Source: Lachnospiraceae bacterium (lineage in GTDB: Bacteria > Bacillota > Clostridia > Lachnospirales > Lachnospiraceae). From it: a DNA stretch of 11,213 nt. Positions within the stretch are counted from its first letter, which is position 1. Every line of letters starts with the position of its first letter. Below the pieces are notes generated by a model, which was not told the origin of the DNA, ran no database searches, and saw only the letters and a list, made by a program, of their open reading frames with translations. A program made the translations under genes and the position numbers. Of this stretch, positions 1-7,200 are shown piece after piece. Location: assembly GCA_024695225.1 (NCBI GenBank), contig JAILIO010000067.1, forward strand, positions 1-11,213, written 5' to 3'.

Positions 1-108
1 CGGGAATGGGTTACAAGTTTGAAGTATGACGTCGTCTGTGATACTTTCGGCGGAAATCGACAGACAGGGTGTAAAAGCATGTGGGTTCAGGTTAGGAGAA
101 CAGGATGA
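1..108 (+). CDS. Possible 3' end of an upstream gene (partial, unidentified)
   Basis: Frame 1 is open from the window edge to a TGA at 106-108, giving 35 codons. The TGA overlaps the ATG of the next gene (ATGA at 105-108), an arrangement typical of co-transcribed neighbours. The visible tail contains DVVCDTFGGNRQTGCKSMWV, which loosely recalls the end of a HAD-type hydrolase (Asp, then Gly-Gly-Asn, then Gly-x-Lys and a Trp-Val strand). It is about four residues shorter than usual between the Asp and the Gly-x-Lys. Two Cys and two Trp in so short a stretch are unusual, and frame 2 is also open over the later part, so this may be a decayed or frameshifted end, or non-coding. No function is claimed. 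Confidence 0.3.
   Translation, partial: REWVTSLKYDVVCDTFGGNRQTGCKSMWVQVRRTG
94..99 (+). promoter_or_regulatory. Ribosome binding site of the VOC gene
   Basis: AGGAGA lies 5 nt before the ATG at 105. It fixes this start and lies inside the last codons of the possible upstream gene. Confidence 0.75.
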
Positions 109-500
109 ATAAGATCGCACCGGATCATATAACGATCAATGTAAAAGACATGAAAAAGAGCGAGGATTTCTACGGAAGGATCCTGGGATTCAGGCAACTT
201 GATACCGTCGATATGGGGGATCACGAGCTGCATTATTTTGCACTTGAGGGAGGGCTTCTTCTGGAACTGATAGAGTACACTGATGATTTCGGAGAGATGC
301 ATCCCAATGTGAAGACCCGTGGTATCTACAGGCATCTGGCCTTTGGCTGTGACGATGTGGATGCCCTCTATGAGAAACTGGTATCCGAGGGGGTAAAGAT
401 CCTGTCGGAACCTGACTATGTGCCCAATCTTAAATTCAGAAATATTCTTGTGGAAGATCCAAACGGCGTGGAACTGGAGTTTGTGACAAGGGACAGATGA
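105..500 (+). CDS. VOC-family (glyoxalase/dioxygenase fold) metalloprotein
   Basis: This is a 131-residue cytosolic protein, the usual length for a single-chain vicinal-oxygen-chelate protein made of two beta-alpha-beta-beta-beta units. The first unit starts at DHITINVKD and contains GFRQLD and LLLELIEY. The second starts at YRHLAFGCDDVDALYEKL and ends with the family-typical EDPNGVELEFV. The expected metal ligands are present: His8, Glu54 (or Glu57), His77 and Glu125. The fold covers lactoylglutathione lyase, methylmalonyl-CoA epimerase, ring-cleaving dioxygenases and antibiotic-binding proteins. The sequence does not decide among them, so no substrate is assigned. The start is supported by AGGAGA 5 nt upstream. 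The gene may belong to an operon with the gene before it (ATGA overlap). The signalling gene after it is 82 nt away and need not be functionally linked. Confidence 0.85.
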   Translation: MNKIAPDHITINVKDMKKSEDFYGRILGFRQLDTVDMGDHELHYFALEGGLLLELIEYTDDFGEMHPNVKTRGIYRHLAFGCDDVDALYEKLVSEGVKILSEPDYVPNLKFRNILVEDPNGVELEFVTRDR

Positions 501-582
501 ACAGGAGAATGAGAGCGTGAAAACCTGCTTATCAGTCAGGCGTAAAAGGAACAATCTGTGATCTGCATTAAAGGGTGAAAGG

Positions 583-2394
583 ATGAAAAGGAATCCGTTA
601 TTAAAAAAAGCATACAGGTGGTTTGTGATAATCTGCCCTTTGGTGATCATTGTGCTTTTCGTCATACAGATAGTCTGGACCAGCAGATTTAATTCCAGGG
701 AACATACGGTTATCGGGGATGAAAGGGACAAGCCTGTTTACATGCATATTGCCGGAAGGGGAGACAGCACCAGTGTCTGGCTTAAAAGAGGCTATATGCT
801 GGACGGAAAGAGCGTGGACCTTACAGGGGAGACCATAGACGGAACCCTGTACAACAAGTCTTCCGATGTGGTTGACGATTGGAAGCTCAGGATAAACATC
901 AAGGGCGACTGTTTCATAAACAACGCCTGGTGTGGCACGGTCTGCATCCATCAGTTTACGGGGACCTATAATGAACGCGTTCAGACTCTGGATCTCAGGA
1001 ATTACGATCTGGACAGCGTGGTACTCGAGTACAGCTACGACGGTGACCTGCTGATCCCGCTTAAGGCAGGGGACTACATAGAATATGTGCCCTCGGTAAA
1101 GGATTCCGAGATACCAAGGGAGCCCGGGACGGAACTGACTATGGGAATGATCTTCTATTATCTGGATTCCCTGGATCTGTCCGATTATCAGCTGGATCAC
1201 AGTTATTACAGGAGTATGTTCACGGGGAACCTATTCTATCTCATAGCGGGACTGTCTGTTTTCTGGATACTGAATGCGGTTATCTATCTGGTCTCCGTAA
1301 GGATCTATGAGGAAGCCCAGAGAGAATTGAATCTGAAGACCTCCGGTATTTCATGCATGTCAGACATGTACAATACGATCTACATTGTGGATCTTCTGAA
1401 GGACCGCATAGTATCTGTGGTGGCGGAGGAGGAGTCAGACCTTAATCGGCCGGAAAACATGGGGGCAAATGATCAGTTAAAGAATCTTTTTGAGATCGAT
1501 GCTGACGATGCATACAGGAAGATGGTGCTGAGGTTTACGGATCTCACAACCATCAGGGACAGGATGGAAGGCAAGAAGAATATAGCCTGTGAATATGTGA
1601 GCAAAGAGCGGGGATGGTGCCGTCTCAGATTCTTTGCCATGGATTATGAGGAGGGTCAGACCCTGGACAGTGTCATATTTACGATCCAGGTTATAGAAGC
1701 AGAAAAAAAGGAAATCGATGCCGCCGAGAAGAAGATCAGTATGGCGGAGGCCCAGAAGAGGGAAGTCAGCGCATTCCTTGGAAATGTGTCTTATGAACTG
1801 CTCTCCCCGGTGGAACAGGTGGCTGAACTGGAACAGCAGATAATCGATGAGAGCGGGGAGGAAAAGATAAGAGAGTATGCGGGAGCCGCAAAGCAGCTGT
1901 CTGCAATACACAGGGAACTTTTGAAGAATGTCATAGAGTATTCTGATTTTGAGGCGGGCAGGATCGTTTATTCAGAAGGTGAATATGTGCTTAAGGATAT
2001 ACTGGACAGACCTGTGGAAAAGATGCTGGATATCCTTGACATGGAAAAGATATCATTTTCAAAGGAATTGCCAAAGGATCTTTTATGCAGTCTTTCAGGT
2101 GACAGTGTCCATCTGACGGAAGTCATAACCATCATGCTTTTCAATGCAGCAACCCATATAGAGGAAGGGAATGTGAAACTGTCGGTTTATTCCAAAGAGC
2201 ATGATGACAACCTGCATCTGCTCATATCCGTCAAAGATGACGGTCCTGTGAATCCGGCGGTACCGGGCAAGATAAGACTTAAACTTGCGGAAAAACTGGT
2301 ATCCCTCATGGGTTCCGAACTGCATGTGATAAATGATGAAGATGCGGGGAATGAAGTCTATTTTGAGACAGACCAGAAGATGAGGAGAGGCTGA
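583..2394 (+). CDS. Membrane sensor with degenerate histidine-kinase core (probable pseudokinase)
   Basis: This is a 603-residue membrane protein. Residues 13-33 form a first membrane helix. Residues 34-210 form an extracytoplasmic, probably beta-sandwich domain (DWKLRINI, NNAWCG, QTLDLRNYDLDSVVLEY). Residues 213-238 form a second helix. Residues 255-372 are a PAS-like domain with the GWCRLRFF segment I associate with Lachnospiraceae signalling proteins. A Glu/Lys-rich coiled coil covers about 372-396. A HisKA/HATPase-like core follows. The H-box reads FLGNVSYELLSPVEQV, with Tyr404 where the phosphorylated His should be (normal form SHExRTP). The N-box Asn521 (LFNAATH) remains. G1 is KDDGPVN and keeps only Asp552 and Gly554. 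In G2 the two glycines align with Lys563 and Arg565, although the following KLVSLMGSELHV is family-like. No REC domain is present. ATP binding and autophosphorylation are therefore unlikely. A regulatory or scaffold role is inferred. Its TGA overlaps the ATG of the HD-GYP gene. AGGG at 572-575 precedes the start. Confidence 0.8.
   Translation: MKRNPLLKKAYRWFVIICPLVIIVLFVIQIVWTSRFNSREHTVIGDERDKPVYMHIAGRGDSTSVWLKRGYMLDGKSVDLTGETIDGTLYNKSSDVVDDWKLRINIKGDCFINNAWCGTVCIHQFTGTYNERVQTLDLRNYDLDSVVLEYSYDGDLLIPLKAGDYIEYVPSVKDSEIPREPGTELTMGMIFYYLDSLDLSDYQLDHSYYRSMFTGNLFYLIAGLSVFWILNAVIYLVSVRIYEEAQRELNLKTSGISCMSDMYNTIYIVDLLKDRIVSVVAEEESDLNRPENMGANDQLKNLFEIDADDAYRKMVLRFTDLTTIRDRMEGKKNIACEYVSKERGWCRLRFFAMDYEEGQTLDSVIFTIQVIEAEKKEIDAAEKKISMAEAQKREVSAFLGNVSYELLSPVEQVAELEQQIIDESGEEKIREYAGAAKQLSAIHRELLKNVIEYSDFEAGRIVYSEGEYVLKDILDRPVEKMLDILDMEKISFSKELPKDLLCSLSGDSVHLTEVITIMLFNAATHIEEGNVKLSVYSKEHDDNLHLLISVKDDGPVNPAVPGKIRLKLAEKLVSLMGSELHVINDEDAGNEVYFETDQKMRRG
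2383..2390 (+). promoter_or_regulatory. Ribosome binding site inside the sensor gene, serving the HD-GYP gene
   Basis: AGGAGAGG lies within the last codons of the sensor gene, just before the TGATG junction at 2392-2396, where the stop and the next start share one base. This indicates translational coupling and roughly matched synthesis of the two proteins. Confidence 0.75.
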
Positions 2395-4106
2395 TGGTAA
2401 CCACAGCCTACGGAATATGTCTTTTGATCTCCATAGTGGTATTTATCTATACTGCGGGAAGAAAACGTGACAACATAGACCCATATTATTGTGCAGTGGT
2501 GGTCCTGATTCCGGTGGTCATTCTGGGCTATTGGCTGAAGACCCGGGTGATCACAGAGGAAGGGGCTATGATCGCCTTCTGTTTCATATACCTGGACAGC
2601 ACGATTCTCCCTGTGATCATGATCAATTCAATGCTCAGGTCCCTGCATGTGAAGGTCAGGTTCAGGATCAAGCTTCTGACGTATTCTTTAGCTTTTATCC
2701 ACCTGTTCATCGTGTGGACCAGCATCCACAACAGCAGATATTTTAAGACCATAAGGCTTATCCGGACCGATGCGGGTACAGTCACAAAGATGACAAGCGG
2801 TCCCCTCAAGATATTCCATCTCATTTATCTCGCGGCCATTGTGGCAGGGCTTATCGGGATAATGATCGCCGGTTTTTTGAGGAAAGGCACCTATTCCCGG
2901 AAGACCCACAGACTGTACACAGTCGCCGTTTCTCTCGCAATCCTGGTGTACGCTGTGGAAACATTGATAGATATCAGTTTTTCCATGCTGCCATTTATGT
3001 ATGTGATCTATGATGTGGTGGCTGCGGCCTCCTATGACCGTATCTACGCCCACAATATATCCTCCGTGATATCCACCCAGCAGAAGCTGTACGGAAACAG
3101 AGGCTATGCGGCTTTCGATTTAAACAGGAGATTTTTGAGCTGTAACAGGAGATGCTATGATTTCCTGCCGGAACTGTCTTCCCAGGTAGTGGATGAATTA
3201 CTCCCCGATGACACCAGGGCTTCGGGGATCCTGTATTCTCTTATAAACGCTTATGAGAGCAGAGGGACTTCGATCCGCAGGTTCAGGCAGGGGGATATGA
3301 CCTGTGTCTGCGAGATAGGGACGTATTCATTTTCCATGAACGGAAAGACGGATGGTTATCTGTTTGATATAAGGGATGCCACGGAGGAGCAGAAGGCCAT
3401 GGACCTCATGTCCTCCTACAACGAGTCCCTGAATGAGCAGGTGAAAATAAAGACCGAAAATATCCGGGACATCCAGGGAAAGATCGTGGCCGGCATGGCT
3501 AATATGATAGAAAACCGTGACAGCAATACCGGAGGCCATGTGAAGCGCACAAGCGATATCATAAAGATACTGGTGGAAGAGATAAAGAGACAGGGGATAC
3601 TGGACCTGGATGAGGAGTTCGCCAGGGATGTGGTGCGGGCAGCCCCCATGCACGATCTGGGGAAGATCACCATTGAGGACAGCATCCTGAACAAACCGGA
3701 CAAACTGACGGATGAAGAGTATGAGATAATGAAATCCCATCCCGTAAAAAGCGGTGAGGTGGTACATATTCTGCTGGACGGGGTGGAGGAGGAGCATTTT
3801 GTGAAACTGGCTTTCAATGTGGCCAGGTATCACCATGAGAGGTGGGACGGTAAGGGATATCCCGAACACCTGGTGGGCACAATGATCCCCACGGAAGCCA
3901 GGATAATGGCTGTGGTGGATGTTTACGATGCCCTGGTCAGCAAGAGAAGCTACAAGGACGCCATGAGTTTTGAAACAGTGGCGGATATCATGTACGAGGG
4001 TATGGGCACACAGTTTGATCCAAACCTGAGGTCCGCTTTCCGGGGCTGCAGGGACAAGCTGGAAGCCTATTATATGAATCTCAGAGAGACCTCATCGTCA
4101 AAGTGA
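2394..4106 (+). CDS. 7TM–PAS-like–HD-GYP cyclic-di-GMP phosphodiesterase
   Basis: This is a 570-residue membrane protein. About seven hydrophobic helices lie at residues 5-21, 31-48, 57-80, 92-110, 140-162, 172-193 and 196-213, resembling the 7TM input region found on some histidine kinases. Residues 231-330 look PAS-like (AAFDLNRRFLSCNRRCYDFLPEL). A short coiled linker at 335-362 leads to the HD-GYP domain at about 363-560. The metal and catalytic residues expected from characterised HD-GYP enzymes are present: Glu373 (ENRD), His382 (TGGHVKR), His420-Asp421 (HDLGK), His449 (KSHP), His480-His481 (YHHERWDGKGYP), the GYP triad at 488-490 and Asp509. It should therefore hydrolyse cyclic-di-GMP at the inner face of the membrane; activity is inferred from the motifs. 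It has no receiver domain, so control must come through the membrane region, the PAS-like domain or the co-expressed pseudokinase. The 3' end carries a 36-bp tandem duplication. Confidence 0.9.
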   Translation: MVTTAYGICLLISIVVFIYTAGRKRDNIDPYYCAVVVLIPVVILGYWLKTRVITEEGAMIAFCFIYLDSTILPVIMINSMLRSLHVKVRFRIKLLTYSLAFIHLFIVWTSIHNSRYFKTIRLIRTDAGTVTKMTSGPLKIFHLIYLAAIVAGLIGIMIAGFLRKGTYSRKTHRLYTVAVSLAILVYAVETLIDISFSMLPFMYVIYDVVAAASYDRIYAHNISSVISTQQKLYGNRGYAAFDLNRRFLSCNRRCYDFLPELSSQVVDELLPDDTRASGILYSLINAYESRGTSIRRFRQGDMTCVCEIGTYSFSMNGKTDGYLFDIRDATEEQKAMDLMSSYNESLNEQVKIKTENIRDIQGKIVAGMANMIENRDSNTGGHVKRTSDIIKILVEEIKRQGILDLDEEFARDVVRAAPMHDLGKITIEDSILNKPDKLTDEEYEIMKSHPVKSGEVVHILLDGVEEEHFVKLAFNVARYHHERWDGKGYPEHLVGTMIPTEARIMAVVDVYDALVSKRSYKDAMSFETVADIMYEGMGTQFDPNLRSAFRGCRDKLEAYYMNLRETSSSK

Positions 4107-4142
4107 TATATGGATCTCAGAGAGACTTCATAATCAAAGTGA
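4071..4142 (+). repeat. 36-bp tandem duplication across the HD-GYP stop codon
   Basis: Positions 4071-4106 and 4107-4142 are two adjacent 36-nt copies differing at four positions (7, 20, 25 and 26 of the unit). The first copy encodes the last 11 residues of the HD-GYP protein (YMNLRETSSSK) plus its TGA. The second is in the same frame, reads YMDLRETS and meets a TAA before a second TGA. The natural explanation is slipped-strand or unequal duplication of the gene end, followed by drift in the untranslated copy. Confidence 0.9.
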
Positions 4143-4152
4143 GAGAGATAAA

Positions 4153-4180
4153 AGAAGCTCCGGCCATGGCCGGAGCTTCT
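4153..4180. terminator. Bidirectional intrinsic terminator (perfect 28-nt palindrome)
   Basis: The stretch is exactly self-complementary, with arms of AGAAGCTCCGGCC around a central AT, so it forms a GC-rich hairpin on either strand. On the + strand it is followed by a moderately T-rich run (GTGTATCTTGTTTCTGTTTG). On the - strand it is followed by TTTATCTC. It sits between the HD-GYP gene and the convergent protease gene and probably ends both transcripts. The T-tracts are imperfect. Confidence 0.8.
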
Positions 4181-4211
4181 GTGTATCTTGTTTCTGTTTG
4201 TAAATCTTATA

Positions 4212-7200
4212 TCATTCTGATTTGGAAACCGTCACATTTACAGTGATCGACTGACCGTTTATCTTTGCCGTGAGTCTGGTCGTTCCGGAACTTCTGGGGA
4301 AGACCGTGCCTGTCTCGTCGACAAATGCGATCTTGGGTTTGCTGCTCTTGAAGAGTACGCTCTGGAAGACGCCTTCTGTATTAAGTTTGTAGGGCGCACC
4401 TTCCTTCAATTCCAGTTCATACACAGGTTTACTGCTGTCAGACTGTTTCAGCTTGGTATCCGTTTTGAGTGAAGGTTTCTGAGCATACACAGTCATTCTG
4501 TACATGAAACTGTTATAGTCGGAGAAGTTTTTCTCCAGGTTGTTTGGATAATACTGGGCGCAGTTAAAGGATGCGGTCACCAGGCTCCTGCCTGCAGTTT
4601 CTCCTGCCTTTATCTTTCCGTTATCCACTGTTATCAGATCGTTGTTTGCCCTCCACTGAAGCTGGTTCTTCTTTGCCTTGTTGAGCTTCAGGGTTGCAGA
4701 CTTTCCTACATTTACATATGTGACCTTCTTTGTGACCATGGGAACTGTTGTTATCTCGATCTCCCTTGTCACTCCGCTTTTGTTGTCCGTGCCTGTGAGG
4801 GTTGTATAACCTTGTCCTATGGCAGTGATCTTTCCCGTGAACTGATCTTTCTTGTTGAAGTCAAGGGCTATGACATTTGGATCGTAATCCCAGTCAGCCA
4901 CATTCTTGGGGTCAAAATCCAACTGCGCACTCTTTTTCAGTTTTATCACGGAGAGGGGAGTGAGAGTTATTTCTATATCCTTCTTCTCGTTTAATTCTGC
5001 TGCCGAGTAGGAATAAGTGTCTTTTACCGTGATATTTGTATTGTATGCTTTTCCGTTTATGTATGCGCTTATCTTTGCGCTTCCTTTGGCGAGAGCATGC
5101 ACGGTCTTATTTGTGACGGATGCCACATCAGGCTTTGAGGATACCCAGCTTATGGGAATGGAGGAATCTATATCTCCACCTGACACATCCTTTATCTCCA
5201 GCTCATAGGACTCGCCGGTATGCATTGTCACCTTCTTATACTTAAATACCGGTTCAAATACCATGACTTTAAAACTCTCTTCAACGGAGGTCTCCACTTT
5301 GTTGTCGGACCCCTTTTTCACGGAGTATCTGTTCACAGTGACATAGTTGGCATCCTTAAGACCTGCGGTTGATTTCTTTGCGGTTACCTTCCCGGTCTTC
5401 TTATTTACATTCACATACCGGGAGTCAGAGGTGGACCATTTTTCCCCGGAATTGCAGCTTAAGGTCACACTCTGTCCCTTCATCAGATATATGTAATCTC
5501 CTGTGGTGTCTATAAGGGGATCCAGACCGGAACCGGAGGGGGACAGATTGTCGGTGTCATCCTTGTATCTTGCATACAGATCCATACTCTCTTGGACAGG
5601 GACACTGGTATCAAAGACATTGTCATCGCACAGCCATCCCGCAAAAATGCTGTTTTTTGATGTGGGATCTTCGGGGAACTGACTGCTCTCCAGTGAATAA
5701 CCCTCCCTTACATATGTGGATTTGAGCAGTTCTTTGCCATCGTAAAAACGTACCAGATAGGATGTTTCCACATCATCATCCTTTTCATTTACGGAAGTGG
5801 TGATCCTGGCATACTGACAGAAATACTCGTAAAGGTATTCACTCTGTTCCGCATAGAACGTGGATTTTTTATCGTTTAAGCACTGAGATGTGTCGCCCTT
5901 GCTATCGGCTGCATCTTCATCCGGGAGATCGTAATACCAGAAGTGCTGACTGCTCTTGCCGCTTAAGTTGTATTCAAGGGTCACTTTATCTCCGGGATGG
6001 ACGATGAGAGCGTCTTTATTTTCGTCATATACAGTGCTTTTGTTGGAACTGATCGTCTTTTTCTGTCCCAGGGCATCGGAATAGGTGTATTCAATATAGG
6101 ATTTATCGTCTTCCATGGTCCTGATCACAGGTCTTATAAACACATGGTTGTCAAGCTTTCCCTGGTCGATATAAGCATTTTTGTAGATCTTGTCCGGCGC
6201 TTTGTAGATGGCAGCAGCCTGCTCGTTTGAACTGCCTGTATTGGGCACTGCAAGTATGTAAATATCGGGGAATCCGATCTCTCCATAGACTGACAGGGAA
6301 ATAGCGCTCAGCCCTGTGCTTGTGTTTAAGCCCACATTTCCAAGTCTTCTGATGACTTTGTTTTCCATGTCGAGATAGGAGAGGGTAGATGATCCCGGAG
6401 CCGGAGTGCCTCCTCCCACCAGACCTCTGCCTGCGGGAGTGTTCATGGTGGCCAGACTTTCTGCCAGGGGTTCATTCCTAAGATCTATATAGGCAGAGTC
6501 TGACAGTTTAAGGTCGTAACCCTTCACTTCTCTCACACTGTAAAGATTGTCATCATCCCTGGCCAGTGCATAGAGTTTTCCGTTGTAAACAGAGAATCCC
6601 CATACCTGATCATCCAGGGTTTTGAAGGAAAAAGCATTTGATTTTAATTCTTCCAAAGCGGAAAGATTTGCACTCCCGAGAATAGATTTTCTGTAGCCGT
6701 CTTTTGTCAGCGTGTTTAAGGCGATGTAAAATTTTCCGTCAAAAGCGCTGGCAGAATAGGATTTTACTTCATAACCCGTTTCACTTTTCATACTGTCAGG
6801 AATGACAGAGTTCCAGCTGCTCCATTTGTCATCCTTTATGCTGTAATACGAGGCGAAAAGATCAGCCTTGTAAATGTCATTCTCATTGGGGGCGGAACAT
6901 AAGGCACAGATCCCTCCGGAGACATAGACATAACGCATAGGGTGCATAGCGTCGTTGCAGTCATATTTGGAAATATCTGTGAGGTCGTAGTATGTAGAGG
7001 GCTTCCCCGGGGCGGCACACTTTATCCACTTATATTCATCCTCATCCCTTTCCACATCCAGGCCATCAAGCCTGTAGAAAGATGATCCGTCACCGGAACC
7101 CAGATAGAGTGCCCTTCCGGATTCAACGAGAGAACTTCCGTACATTTCAGTGTCAGTCAGACCGGCGGGGACGCTCCTCACCTTTTCTGCATTATATAAT

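Noticed and set aside
522..541. Weak inverted repeat CCTG...CAGG between the VOC and sensor genes
   Set aside because: The 4-bp arms and a loop of about 9 nt, with no T-tract on the + strand, are too weak to call a terminator.
497..561. Tiny open frames after the VOC gene (ATG at 497, GTG at 517)
   Set aside because: They encode only 7 and 14 residues. The AGGAG at 503-507 makes a leader peptide conceivable, but there is no attenuator-like structure to support one.
87..731. Open frame of 214 codons on the - strand
   Set aside because: It lies opposite the VOC gene and the start of the sensor gene, both of which have clear ribosome sites and family motifs. It has no recognisable domain and is a shadow.
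2688..3053. Open frame of 121 codons on the - strand
   Set aside because: It lies opposite the membrane-spanning part of the HD-GYP gene, without a ribosome site or known domain.
3327..3869. Open frame of 180 codons on the - strand, and another at 3416-3817
   Set aside because: Both lie opposite the HD-GYP domain, whose motifs are unmistakable on the + strand. Their His- and Ser-rich compositions are what a reversed coding sequence gives.
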